A DNA stretch of 64,000 nt from Acidimicrobiaceae bacterium. GTDB taxonomy: Bacteria; Actinomycetota; Acidimicrobiia; Acidimicrobiales; Aldehydirespiratoraceae. The notes beneath the pieces were generated by a model that worked only from the letters and a program-made list of their open reading frames with translations, was not told the DNA's origin and did no database searches. Position numbers and translations under genes: made by a program. Location: NCBI GenBank assembly GCA_026706815.1, contig JAPOYA010000003.1, positions 70,680-134,679 of the forward strand, in the 5' to 3' direction. The stretch's first letter is position 1. Each line of letters opens with the position of its first letter. Shown piece by piece: positions 26,892 to 35,626 of this stretch.

Positions 26892-27182
26892 TCACAGCTG
26901 GATCGCGTCCTCCAGCATTCGCTGGTGCCGCTCAGTCAGTGCGCCTCGTGACACCACATCGGTATCGCGTTGAAGCAAGTCTGCAAGGTCTTGTTGAAGC
27001 CCCGCCAAATCAAACAGCGAGGCACCCTTGACGAACGAAACAAGGAAGTCACAGTCGCTGTCGTCGGTGTCGTCACCACGGGCCACCGACCCGATCAACG
27101 CAATCGACTCGGCCTTGCGCTTGGCTGCCAGCGATTTGATCCGTGTGCGGTGCGTCACCAAGACGGTGTCTCGCAGGCTCAT
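26892..27182 (-). CDS. mntA: MntA-like nucleotidyltransferase antitoxin
   Basis: 96 residues, typical for minimal nucleotidyltransferases. The motif GSVARGDDTDDSDCDFLV has the Gly-Ser and D-x-D catalytic pair of the MNT fold. MntA antitoxins neutralise HepT toxins by adding AMP to the Tyr in the toxin's Rx4HxY motif, which is present in the product of the next gene. The pair sits between the DUF1156 gene and the cytosine methylase operon, inside the interval bounded by the DUF1156 3'-end repeats. Confidence 0.82.
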   Translation of the reverse strand: MSLRDTVLVTHRTRIKSLAAKRKAESIALIGSVARGDDTDDSDCDFLVSFVKGASLFDLAGLQQDLADLLQRDTDVVSRGALTERHQRMLEDAIQL

Positions 27183-27299
27183 GCCAAGATGTTAGCGCGA
27201 GTCAGACCCAGAATCTGTTCGGCGGTTCGACTACGAGGCGATGGGAAGAAAGCCTCAGGAAGCGTCCGGTTACAGCCCCAGCGCAGACTTCTGTTGCTC

Positions 27300-27698
27300 A
27301 TGGTCAGAGCAGAGCTTCCTGGGCTGGTGCCGAGGCGGTTGTTTGGAGGGTGGGCCAGGCGGTGATGAGGCGGTTGTAGGCACCGGCTTCGGATGCCCAG
27401 CCCTTGTCGTTGGCCTTCTGGTAAAGCAGGTAGGCGAGTTGGCGGGCCCGGTCGCCGTTGCCGCCGAGCATGTGCAGCAGCTCCGCGGCTTCGGACTCGG
27501 AGCGGTCCAAGGCGGCAACAAGATACTGCAACACCTCCCAGACCGTGAGACGAGAATCGTCGACCGGCGACCAGTCGGGGTCCAACTCCTGGCGCTCGAA
27601 GAGCCGGAACCTGCCCTCGCGGGCCTCGCCCACACCGGACTCTTCGATCCCCGCCAACGACGTGTTCTTGGCCCGCGCCACGCTGTCAGCGTCACCCG
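27300..27698 (-). repeat. Direct repeat copy B: 3' end of the intact DUF1156 gene
   Basis: This is the native position of the repeat, being the last ~130 codons of the complete methylase gene. Copy A lies 7.3 kb away at 19994-20404 in the same orientation. The two copies bracket MntA-HepT and the Dcm-kinase-receiver operon. Confidence 0.9.
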
Positions 27699-30048
27699 AC
27701 GGACCGGGCTCATAGCCGTGCTCGGAGAACCAAGTGAGCGCGAACCTTGTGTCGGCGTCGAGCTCGGCTTCCTCACCGTCGAGGATCTCTCCTAGCACGT
27801 CGTTGATGATCCGCAGCGCGACAGACACCGGCATCGACGATCCGTCGGCCTCCACCACCCGGGCATACCTGGAGAACACCTTGATCCCCGGCCCGATCGT
27901 TGACTGCGCCATGTCGACTGGAGCGATATTGCCCGACTGCAATATTCGCACCGCTTCTGGAAGCTCGTCGCGAAGCGCCGCCATGAACTCCCCTCGTGTG
28001 GCGAGAGAGGCCGATACAGCCCGAGGACGGCACGCCAGTACGATTGACGAAGCCAAGGCATTGGTCTTCGAAGCCACCAATCGATTGCCCAACTCGGTGC
28101 GCATCGGCCACGTGGCGTTGACCTGCAGACCTGCATCCAGCACTGCCTGGAGGAAGGTGTCCCACCCCGTTGTCCGAATTTCTCCGTCCTTGGTCTCGGT
28201 CGCCTTGTATGCGTAGTAGATCGTTGCTGGAACGTGAGCTAGTTGGCTCTCGGCGACCTGAGCCATGAACTCAGCCATACCAGATTCAAAGTGTTCCTCC
28301 GCCTCGTCCTTCGATCCGGCCCTGTAGCGGTTGGCGATCAACTCTTCAGCCTTGGGGGTCAGGAGGGTTGAGCACTCGTCGGGCCACACATCAGAGAGAT
28401 TGCGCCGCAACCAGACGTAGAAGAAGTCCGACAGGTCTGCATAAGAGATGTTGTCGTAGTAGGGCGGATCCGTCGAAAGAACAGCATCCGCACACTCTCG
28501 TACTCTCGCACGCGCATCCCGTTGCCGAGCTTCGCCACTGGAGCCATGAGCTGGCACATGCGCCACAGCCTTTGCGGCCCAATCAACCATCGCCATCCAG
28601 TTGCCTGTCGAAGTCGAGAACGGATTGCACTCAGCAAAGTCCCAGCTCATAGGGATCGCCTGCCGACCGAAGGTGTTGCGCATCTTTTCGCCAGAACTGT
28701 GCCAAGTGCAGATCGAGGACCAGTAGTCCGCGCACTTGTCGACGACAAAAGCAAGGTAGGTGACCACCGCATCGGAATAGGCTGTGGCACCTTGTCCGCC
28801 GTCTCGGAGCCTCACCCCGTCGTCGGCCAGACCCGCCGCGTTTGCGTCTTTCTCAACGCGCTCCGCAACATTCCCGACAAGATCCGAGAACGTCACCAGC
28901 GCCGTCAACTGCCGGGACGTGAACAACTTCCACCACTCGTCTAGGCCATATACATACACGGTTCCACCGGTCAGTTTTCTCGGATTCCGTCCCTCCGGTT
29001 TCCAGCGAGGTTCACCACAGTTCGCAGCATCAGAATCGACCCGATCAACTGGTCGGTAGCTTCTGCCGCGTTTTCCTTCAGCGACCACAGCCATCAACAC
29101 CTGTCCCATGCGCCCAGTACGGCTCTCAGACTTGATGTAGTCCCCAGGGATCGCCGAGCCGGTGGCCAGACATGTCCCGTTGCCACGGTTGACCGTGCGT
29201 TCATAGATGGGTTCGCCGCCCTCGCGGATTTCGTAGCGGATCGTTTGTGTGTCTCGGTCGATGATCGGCTCGATCCAAACCTTTGGTTTGCCCGGCCGCT
29301 TCGCCAGCGTCCACGACGCCACCAACGGCACATGACCCGACCAAGAAGGATCAGGCGACTCCACCGTGCGCGCCCAAATCCAAGCAATCGGCGTGAGCTT
29401 CCCGCCATCGGGACCTGCGGCGTCGGGATAGAGATGCCCGATACGGCGCTGAGCCTCGTCGCGCATCCATTGGCCGTACGCTGACACGTCCGCGGCCAAA
29501 CCCTGGGCCCTCTCCCAGGTGTTGAGACCCGTGTCGATATCGGGATGCACCGGCGGCAGCCCCGCGAACCGCGGCGGAATCTCGATCATCGCCTTGTTGA
29601 TCAGCACCGCAACCGGGTTCAAATCCCCGGCAAGCGCCTCAAGCCCGAGCCTCTGCGCCTCCAACGGAATCGCCCCGCCACCCGCGAACGGGTCAAGGAT
29701 CGGCGGCGGACCATCAGGGAAACACCGATCGATCTCAGCACGAGCCTCAGCCAGCACGTCCGGGTCGTTGGAGTTCTCCCACACCACCAGCCGCTCCAAA
29801 ATCCCGAACAGCCGCTGCCGCTCAGCCTCTTGCTCCTCAGCCGTCAACGAGTCATCCCCCGAAGGGTCGTCCACCAACGACGCCCAAATCACCGCCCGAG
29901 TCGCCGCCAACGGCCTACGCGCCCACCACAAATGCAAAGTCGACGGATGCCCATGCCTAATCGACTTCTCCCGCGCCGCCGCCTCGTTGATGCTGCCCAA
30001 CGGCAACGCCACCTCAATCAACTTCACCCGACCCCCACACCCACTCAC
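27304..30048 (-). CDS. DUF1156-type adenine-specific DNA methylase
   Basis: 914 residues. The N terminus KLIEVALPLGSINEAAAREK...HPSTLHLWWARRPLAATRA is the DUF1156 signature; the AdoMet site DPFAGGGAIPLEA is at 119-131 and the catalytic motif DPPYYDNISYADL is at 527-539. The DPPY motif indicates methylation of an exocyclic amino group (N6-adenine or N4-cytosine). The size and a long middle insertion are usual for this family. The GTG at 30048 is 9 bp after the VapC stop; a second GTG at 30027 would begin at KLIEVALPL, where many homologues start, and may be the true start. In related islands it accompanies a DUF499 ATPase and a large helicase, both present here. Confidence 0.9.
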   Translation of the reverse strand: MSGCGGRVKLIEVALPLGSINEAAAREKSIRHGHPSTLHLWWARRPLAATRAVIWASLVDDPSGDDSLTAEEQEAERQRLFGILERLVVWENSNDPDVLAEARAEIDRCFPDGPPPILDPFAGGGAIPLEAQRLGLEALAGDLNPVAVLINKAMIEIPPRFAGLPPVHPDIDTGLNTWERAQGLAADVSAYGQWMRDEAQRRIGHLYPDAAGPDGGKLTPIAWIWARTVESPDPSWSGHVPLVASWTLAKRPGKPKVWIEPIIDRDTQTIRYEIREGGEPIYERTVNRGNGTCLATGSAIPGDYIKSESRTGRMGQVLMAVVAEGKRGRSYRPVDRVDSDAANCGEPRWKPEGRNPRKLTGGTVYVYGLDEWWKLFTSRQLTALVTFSDLVGNVAERVEKDANAAGLADDGVRLRDGGQGATAYSDAVVTYLAFVVDKCADYWSSICTWHSSGEKMRNTFGRQAIPMSWDFAECNPFSTSTGNWMAMVDWAAKAVAHVPAHGSSGEARQRDARARVRECADAVLSTDPPYYDNISYADLSDFFYVWLRRNLSDVWPDECSTLLTPKAEELIANRYRAGSKDEAEEHFESGMAEFMAQVAESQLAHVPATIYYAYKATETKDGEIRTTGWDTFLQAVLDAGLQVNATWPMRTELGNRLVASKTNALASSIVLACRPRAVSASLATRGEFMAALRDELPEAVRILQSGNIAPVDMAQSTIGPGIKVFSRYARVVEADGSSMPVSVALRIINDVLGEILDGEEAELDADTRFALTWFSEHGYEPGPSGDADSVARAKNTSLAGIEESGVGEAREGRFRLFERQELDPDWSPVDDSRLTVWEVLQYLVAALDRSESEAAELLHMLGGNGDRARQLAYLLYQKANDKGWASEAGAYNRLITAWPTLQTTASAPAQEALL

Positions 30049-30057
30049 AGCCCAACA

Positions 30058-30492
30058 CTACTCCACTGTCGGATTGAACCATTCAAGCCCGCCGAAACGA
30101 GCGAAACCGGCGTCAGCAGTGGCGAGTCTCGCCCCGACAGACACCGCAACCGAAGCAAGCCACGCGTCGGGAACCAGATTCCCTCGCAACATTCGGTCGT
30201 TCTCCGCAAACGCCGCGAACTTATCCCAGGCGGCGTTGGTCGCATGAACAGTTCGGGCCGGTCTCGCCGAGCGCAACCTGTCGACGAATGCCAAAGAGTC
30301 ATGGAGAGGGGCTGGGTCGGCATATATCCGCCTGTTGGTAACCACACGAAGAAACCCGGTCAACACTACGTCGACGAGGGCGAGTGTCTCTGAACCGGCG
30401 ACGACTCCGTTCAACCAGTCCGCGCACCGGAGGTGGTCTGCCTCTTCTCTCTTGTACGCGTAGACCAGAATGTTGACATCTGGAAGGATCAT
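30058..30492 (-). CDS. vapC: VapC-like PIN-domain toxin
   Basis: 144 residues from the ATG at 30492. PIN-fold acidic residues are visible in ILPDVNILVYAY (first Asp), the helix around TGFLRVVTNRRI, NLVPDAWLASVAV (acidic residue before the WLA helix) and ARLATADAGFARF. VapC toxins are Mg-dependent ribonucleases. The start overlaps the stop of the antitoxin gene by 4 bp (ATGA, 30489-30492). Confidence 0.88.
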   Translation of the reverse strand: MILPDVNILVYAYKREEADHLRCADWLNGVVAGSETLALVDVVLTGFLRVVTNRRIYADPAPLHDSLAFVDRLRSARPARTVHATNAAWDKFAAFAENDRMLRGNLVPDAWLASVAVSVGARLATADAGFARFGGLEWFNPTVE

Positions 30493-30731
30493 CGCAACCC
30501 GTCGGCGTCCAACACCTCGGCCAGAGCCTCGCGGTCGGTGATGTCGATGAGTGGACGGTTGGACGGATCTCCGTGGACAGGCAATCGCTCCACCACACCT
30601 GGCTCCTTCGGATCCGAAAGCACCTGGCACAAGCCTTCGATCACCAGACTCGTAAACGTTCGGCCCGTTGCCTTGGCTCTCTGCTTAGCCTCTTCAGCGA
30701 GACCGTCAGGCAGATTGACGGTCGTTCTCAT
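30489..30731 (-). CDS. vapB: VapB-like ribbon-helix-helix antitoxin
   Basis: 80 residues from the ATG at 30731. MRTTVNLPDGLAEEAKQRAK followed by TFTSLVIEGL is a ribbon-helix-helix DNA-binding domain; the rest is the toxin-binding tail. It represses its own operon in known systems, and an inverted repeat suitable as operator lies just upstream (30740-30765). Coupled to vapC. Confidence 0.85.
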   Translation of the reverse strand: MRTTVNLPDGLAEEAKQRAKATGRTFTSLVIEGLCQVLSDPKEPGVVERLPVHGDPSNRPLIDITDREALAEVLDADGLR

Positions 30732-30739
30732 ACATATCA

Positions 30740-30765
30740 GCATACTCAAAAATATGACAGTATGC
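30740..30765. promoter_or_regulatory. Inverted repeat operator candidate for vapBC
   Basis: GCATACT (30740-30746) and AGTATGC (30759-30765) are perfect inverse copies separated by 12 AT-rich bases, 9 bp upstream of the vapB start. The size and position fit autoregulation by the RHH antitoxin. Confidence 0.55.
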
Positions 30766-30990
30766 GAACTCATCTCTGCGATGTGCAATGTGATTGCCTA
30801 ACAGACCCCTATTTTGTCCATTAGCTTGTCCATATTGTTGTCCACATAGTTGGTCCCAGGATTGTCAACACTTCGTCCCTCGATCCTCAACGACCTTGAG
30901 CATCCCTGAGCATCGAACATGGGGCGCTGGTCGGCAGAGGAAACATGGGATGTGCCATGCAGTGTCATACCCTTTGGTTAAGTTGTAGTC

Positions 30991-32142
30991 ATGTTCGATT
31001 TGATGGTTCGACAGGCCAGGGACTTGGCGGTGGCGGGTTTGACCCGCACGGAGCTGACGGCTGTGGTCGAGGGCGCGGGGAAGGTGGTCGCGGCAATGAC
31101 TTCGCTGCAGGCACGTTGCGCCACTGAGATCGAGGAGCTTGGCGACGGCGGCGTGAACTCCAAGACGGTGCTGCGCGAGGCCGGGCGCATGTCCACCCGC
31201 AACGCCAACTCGGTCGCCAAGACAGCCGCCGGGCTCGCGGAGATGCCGAAGCTGGCGGAATCGTTGGCGAGCGGGAAGATCACCGCTGAGCACGCTGCGG
31301 TGGCGGTCGGGGCTGCGGCCAAGACTTCTGCCGAGGCAGTGGATCAGCAACTCAGCGATGCGGCTGAGAAGTCGTCTGTCGACGTGTTCGCCGAGCACTC
31401 TCGGCGCTGGGTGAACCGCAACCAGACCGATGACGGGTCCCACCAGTATCAACGTCAGCGTCGCAATCGTTGTTTCAAGGACTGGGTGAACGAGGACGGT
31501 ATGGGCGTGCTTGTCGCCGAGCTCGATCCGACCAGCTATCAGGCCGTGCGCAAAGCGATCAATGCCGAGTACGACCGGCTGTGGCGAGACGACGGCGGAC
31601 GCGACGGCAGCCCCGACGAGGTCCGAACACCACAACAGCGCCGCGCCGACGCCTTCGTCTCGCTGGTCACCAACCCGACCCGACGTGGAAGCCTGAACCC
31701 GAGGATGCAGCTCACGGTTGTGGCCGACATCGAGCGCCTTCGAGCCGACAACCCGACAGGCGTCGCCGAGATCGTCGGGGGCGAGGCACTCCCCCAAAGT
31801 GTGCTGGAGCGCATGATGTGCATCGCAACCGTCACCGGAGTCGTCTTCGACGGCAAGGGACAACCCGTCTGGGTGGGACGCGACAAGAGATTCCCCACGC
31901 CGGCCCAGATCAAAGCCATAATCGCACGCGACCGACACTGCACAGGTTGTGCAGCCGGTCCCGAACGCTGCGAAATACACCACATCGTCCCCTGGGAACA
32001 CGGCGGACTCACCGACATCGACAAAATGTGCCTGGCATGCCCGCACTGCCACCACAACATCCACGACCGCGGCTACATTGTCATCAAAACCAACACCGGC
32101 TACAAAATCGTTAACCCCAACAACCCACCGAACGGCCCCTGA
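30991..32142 (+). CDS. 13E12/DUF222-type HNH endonuclease
   Basis: 383 residues. The N-terminal ~280 residues are the helical DUF222 region typical of the actinobacterial 13E12 repeat family; the C terminus is an HNH domain, HCTGCAAGPERCEIHHIVPWEHGG...MCLACPHCHHNIHD, with CxxC zinc ligands, the catalytic HH pair and a final His. These genes occur in many copies in actinobacteria and behave as selfish or mobile elements. It faces against the surrounding minus-strand genes, between VapBC and the beta-class methyltransferase, and is followed by a hairpin terminator. Confidence 0.88.
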   Translation: MFDLMVRQARDLAVAGLTRTELTAVVEGAGKVVAAMTSLQARCATEIEELGDGGVNSKTVLREAGRMSTRNANSVAKTAAGLAEMPKLAESLASGKITAEHAAVAVGAAAKTSAEAVDQQLSDAAEKSSVDVFAEHSRRWVNRNQTDDGSHQYQRQRRNRCFKDWVNEDGMGVLVAELDPTSYQAVRKAINAEYDRLWRDDGGRDGSPDEVRTPQQRRADAFVSLVTNPTRRGSLNPRMQLTVVADIERLRADNPTGVAEIVGGEALPQSVLERMMCIATVTGVVFDGKGQPVWVGRDKRFPTPAQIKAIIARDRHCTGCAAGPERCEIHHIVPWEHGGLTDIDKMCLACPHCHHNIHDRGYIVIKTNTGYKIVNPNNPPNGP

Positions 32143-32234
32143 CCTCCACACAGCAGACCGCCCGCTTATCGCAGGTATCGCAGGTGTGGGCTTCCCCCTG
32201 TTGGTTTGACACTTGGTTTACGGAGAACCAGAAG

Positions 32235-32259
32235 ACCCGCGGACAAACAATCCGCGGGT
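32235..32259 (+). terminator. Hairpin downstream of the HNH gene
   Basis: ACCCGCGGA (32235-32243) pairs perfectly with TCCGCGGGT (32251-32259) across a 7-nt loop, followed by a T-containing stretch. It lies 93 bp after the HNH gene and 76 bp before the stop of the convergent methyltransferase gene, so it may terminate both. Confidence 0.65.
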
Positions 32260-32334
32260 TGTCTCAGGAGAACTCTCCACGGACGACGGGCTTCGGGGGT
32301 CGCCTGTGAGTTGGGTGTCGCCTGTGGAGAAGCC

Positions 32335-33852
32335 TTACTCGGGGCCGGAAGCGTCGTTGCCGGCGGCCAGGGCCTTCAGGCGGTCGAGGTCCTTTGGGGA
32401 GAGCATGCAGATCACGTCACAGACCGGTTTGTTTGGGCCGGTCACCTCGCGAAGCGCCCGATCACCGGAACTGTTGGACACCGGACGGTCAGTCGTCAAC
32501 AAGACCAGCCGCGTGCTCGGATCGCTCGCATACAGCACCGACGCCCTGCCAAGCGCCTTCCACAACGTGTCGGTGCGGCGAAGCCCCGGGCGCTGAGTCA
32601 CGCTGAAAGCCCCGGACACGTCGAACAACCACGGCCGGCCCCGCTGATCGTCGGCCACGAAGTTCACCTCCACGCCGCCGGCGCGGACAACCTTTCTTCC
32701 GGTCACAGCGAACCCACAACTCTTCAACACCCCCTCAGCCATCTCTTGGGCCTTGCGACCCTCACGACCGGCTCGAGCCTGGAAATCGCTGTCGCTATCT
32801 GCAGGCGCCGAACTACCGTTCGTCGATACCCCCATGTCGCCGAACTCTTGGGCAAAACTCAACTGACGGCCGCGAGGAACCGTCACCTGCCACTCAAGCT
32901 CCTCGGGGGGCTCGGCGGGTTCCTCACGCTCAGCGGCGATCCGCTGCTCAGCGGCTGCGATGTAGGCAGCGTCGGTATCGAACCCCACATAGTGACGGCC
33001 CGTGCGCAGCGCAGCCACAGCCGTCGTCCCCGACCCGATGAACGGGTCCAGCACCAGATCGTCCCGGTAGGTGTAGAGCTCGATCAGACGCTTCGGCAAC
33101 TCCACCGGAAAAGGAGCGGGATGGCCGACACGGGTAGCCGAAGCGGGCGGGATCTCCCAAACATCGGTCGTCGCCTCCATGAACTCTTCAACCGGTGCAG
33201 TCGCCTCCGAAGGCAGTTCCTCAACGGCACGCTGAGCCACCGGCCTGGCCCGGTCCATACGCCCCTTGGAGGCGATCACCACCCTCTCAGTCAGATCCCG
33301 CAACACTGGATTGGCAGGCTCGCGGAAGCTCCCCCACGCGCAGTTCCCCGCCGCGCCCTTGGCCTTCACCCAGATCACCTCCCCGCGCAGCAGCAACCGC
33401 AAACGATCCTGCAGTATCGAGATCACATCTGCGGACAACGAGCGATATGGGCGACGCCCCAGATTGGCGACGTTCACCGCGATCCGGCCACCAGGCTCCA
33501 ACTTGCGCACGCACTGCGCGAACACGCCTTCCAACATGTCGAGATACGCCAGATAGTCCGCAGGCACATGCCCCTCGCCCAGCGCCTCCTCGTATTCTTT
33601 GCCGGCGAAATACGGAGGCGACGTGACCACAAGCGCCACCGAGCTGTCGGCCACTATGCCGCAGGAGTCCATGTCTCGCGCGTCGCCCACCCAGAGCTTG
33701 TCAACACACGACGGGGATGCGACCTCGTCGTCGTCGCTGATCTCCGGTGCCGGGAAACGGCCATAGAACGCCGAAGCGTCATGCCCCTCACGTCGCCCCA
33801 CACCGAAACTCGAAGTGGCCGTTCCCCCCCGGCGCCGCCGCGGCTCGCTCAT
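32335..33852 (-). CDS. Beta-class DNA methyltransferase with C-terminal nuclease-like domain
   Basis: 505 residues from the ATG at 33852. The motif order is TSPPY first (77-81) then DPFIGSGTTA (268-277), which defines the beta class of N4-cytosine/N6-adenine methyltransferases. Residues ~360-505 form an extra domain (REGRKAQEMAEGVLKSCGF; VEVNFVADD; PWLFDVSGAFS) whose layout follows a PD-(D/E)xK nuclease, with E394 and D410 in acidic positions but VSG where the catalytic Lys motif is expected. It could be an active or decayed nuclease, or a recognition module. Same strand as, and probably once contiguous with, the helicase and DUF1156 genes. Confidence 0.85.
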   Translation of the reverse strand: MSEPRRRRGGTATSSFGVGRREGHDASAFYGRFPAPEISDDDEVASPSCVDKLWVGDARDMDSCGIVADSSVALVVTSPPYFAGKEYEEALGEGHVPADYLAYLDMLEGVFAQCVRKLEPGGRIAVNVANLGRRPYRSLSADVISILQDRLRLLLRGEVIWVKAKGAAGNCAWGSFREPANPVLRDLTERVVIASKGRMDRARPVAQRAVEELPSEATAPVEEFMEATTDVWEIPPASATRVGHPAPFPVELPKRLIELYTYRDDLVLDPFIGSGTTAVAALRTGRHYVGFDTDAAYIAAAEQRIAAEREEPAEPPEELEWQVTVPRGRQLSFAQEFGDMGVSTNGSSAPADSDSDFQARAGREGRKAQEMAEGVLKSCGFAVTGRKVVRAGGVEVNFVADDQRGRPWLFDVSGAFSVTQRPGLRRTDTLWKALGRASVLYASDPSTRLVLLTTDRPVSNSSGDRALREVTGPNKPVCDVICMLSPKDLDRLKALAAGNDASGPE

Positions 33853-34270
33853 GACGAACCAGCCCCCCGCACAGAGCCCACAACACCGCACACCGCCACG
33901 CGCGCCAATAACCGCAAGCCACTTTCACTCATGTCACCAAACTACAACCCCAATGAGACAGCGACGGGAACCCCCACCCGACAAAACCTCGAACTCAACA
34001 GCCGCCGACGCCTCGCTGCGCGTCACCATGCCCAGTTTTGGGTAAGAACTGTATGAATTTCTGCCGATTTTGCCACTTCCTGCTTCCCGGCAGGACGGGA
34101 ACGTTCGCTCCAACACCTATAGGCCCGTGGTGATTCTAGGTACTAGTCATACGGACTTCTCCAAGGGCTCATCTAATATTTCTATCACTACCGCTAGAAG
34201 ATACATTGACCTTAGGTCACTGCATACATCAGATGTTGCTATCGAGAACAAGATTCGCTAGCTTCTAAGT
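33853..34270. other. 418-bp gene-free AT-richer segment
   Basis: No gene is visible. It holds a small hairpin (TTCCCG 34084-34089 with CGGGAA 34096-34101) and, 52 bp before the next gene, the perfect palindrome TGACC-TTA-GGTCA at 34207-34219, a likely operator for the gene at 34271. Base composition drops sharply from about 34050, marking the left border of an acquired segment. Confidence 0.55.
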
Positions 34271-35053
34271 ATGCCAACCGAAGCATTCAACGACGAGCCA
34301 GCGACATCGCATGACACCGTTGATTCAATCGTGCAGGGGTCTCAAAGGCGCGGTTCTTTCCCGCTACGTCGGGCCTTTGTCCAGCAAAAGAGCGGACGGG
34401 ATGTTATTGAAGCGCCGCTTGCCAGTTTCGTCTCCTCCGGTGACAAGACTGCCCTACTGCTCTATTTCCTAGCCCTGACCAGAGCAAGTCACAAACCTTG
34501 GGATGTTTCGCTTCACTCAGCTGTTTGGGCCCGAGCACTCGTGCTAGACGACCCCACGGGAAATACAGCTCGAGGGCGGATATCCAAAGCTTGGACCCGC
34601 CTTGTCGAACGCAATCTCGTTGTTCGCTCACGACGCAATAGACAGGCCGAATTCACTCTGCTGATGGAAGATGGAAGCGGTGAACCCTACTCATCTCCAA
34701 GGAGCCACTACATCAAGGTCCCACTTAGCCTATGGACCGATGGCCCTAACCCCGAGACACGGTGGTTCGAAGTTCTTTCGCTGCCAGAACTGAGCTTCTT
34801 GATCATCGGATTGAGCCATCTTGACCTCTTTCCGTTGCCAGTAGAGCGGGGACCCGACTACTACCACATATCAGCCGACACGCTGTCTCGGGGATCACTC
34901 GGCCTTCGAAGCAAACAGCTGCTAAAGGTGCAACGACGCTCGATCAAGGCTCCGCTCGCGCCAAAGGGATTCGCCTACGAAAATCTGCACACCCTCCAGC
35001 CGCCCTTCGGGCCGCGAGGCAAAACCAGCACCAGGCAGACCTTCGCGCGATGA
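34271..35053 (+). CDS. Winged-helix-like protein of a two-gene cassette
   Basis: 260 residues. The middle (SSGDKTALLLYFLALTRASH...RISKAWTRLVERNLVVRSRRNRQAEF) reads as a winged-helix DNA-binding domain like those in plasmid replication or actinobacterial mobile-element regulators. The KVPLSLWTDG and LSLPELSFLIIGLSHLD segments repeat the same theme, suggesting two such domains. The TGA overlaps the ATG of the next gene by 4 bp. GC content and codon use are lower than in neighbours, and it is on the opposite strand from the defence scaffold. Cargo of a mobile segment or a small defence/addiction module. Confidence 0.6.
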   Translation: MPTEAFNDEPATSHDTVDSIVQGSQRRGSFPLRRAFVQQKSGRDVIEAPLASFVSSGDKTALLLYFLALTRASHKPWDVSLHSAVWARALVLDDPTGNTARGRISKAWTRLVERNLVVRSRRNRQAEFTLLMEDGSGEPYSSPRSHYIKVPLSLWTDGPNPETRWFEVLSLPELSFLIIGLSHLDLFPLPVERGPDYYHISADTLSRGSLGLRSKQLLKVQRRSIKAPLAPKGFAYENLHTLQPPFGPRGKTSTRQTFAR

Positions 35054-35574
35054 GTGTCCAAGTCTTCGTTGACGAGTCGCAGCGCAAGCAGTACATGATC
35101 TGCGCGACAGTAATCTCCCCAAACTTCATGAAGGAAGCTAGGGAGGAGTTGCGCAGGCTATTGCTGCCGCGCCAACGTCGCCTGCACTTCGTCGACGAGA
35201 GCAAACAACGCCGTCGCCAGTGCCTAGCGGTAATCTCCGAACTCCCACTCAGGGCACGAATATACACATCTCCTAGGAACGAGTCTGTCGCTCGCGAGTT
35301 GCTCCTTGAGCATCTCTTGGGTGATCTGATCACCCTGAAGTGTCAACGATTGGTCATTGAAAGCCGTGAGATAAACCAGAACAAGCGCGAACGCCGTCAG
35401 ATAGCTGCGGCTATTAGGGGCAAGTCAGCACCACACATGACCTATCTTCACTTGCGCCCTCACGAAGAGCCGTTGTTATGGGTCTCTGACGCAATTGCGT
35501 GGGCTTACGGAGCTGGCGGCGAATGGCGATCTCAAGTGGAAGCGCTCGTCAACTACTCGGCACAGGTCCCCTAG
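35050..35574 (+). CDS. DUF3800-like RNase-H-fold protein
   Basis: 174 residues. VQVFVDESQRKQYMICATVI has the Asp-Glu on the first strand of DUF3800-like proteins, followed by RRLHFVDES, RLVIESRE and WVSDAIAWAYGAGG, which provide further conserved acidic residues. The family is predicted to have an RNase H-like nuclease fold and is scattered in defence islands and mobile elements. Translation is coupled to the winged-helix gene by an ATGA overlap. Family assignment is by pattern only. Confidence 0.6.
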   Translation: MSVQVFVDESQRKQYMICATVISPNFMKEAREELRRLLLPRQRRLHFVDESKQRRRQCLAVISELPLRARIYTSPRNESVARELLLEHLLGDLITLKCQRLVIESREINQNKRERRQIAAAIRGKSAPHMTYLHLRPHEEPLLWVSDAIAWAYGAGGEWRSQVEALVNYSAQVP

Positions 35575-35590
35575 TCAACACACGCGCAAA

Positions 35591-35626
35591 GGCCCGGCCC
35601 CTCTCCGTCCGGAGAAGTACCGGGCC
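35591..35626 (+). terminator. Nested hairpin after the two-gene cassette
   Basis: GGCCCGG (35591-35597) pairs with CCGGGCC (35620-35626), and inside it TCTCCG (35602-35607) pairs with CGGAGA (35610-35615). It begins 17 bp after the DUF3800-like gene. It is probably the terminator; the following ~230 bp contain no gene. Confidence 0.6.

Noticed and set aside
29600..29640. A GGTTCAAATCC-like tRNA T-loop match
   Set aside because: It lies inside the DUF1156 coding sequence and no acceptor or anticodon arms can be built around it.
32206..34056. A 616-codon open frame on the plus strand
   Set aside because: Antisense to the beta-class methyltransferase, which has intact TSPPY and DPFIGSGTT motifs; composition is shadow-like.
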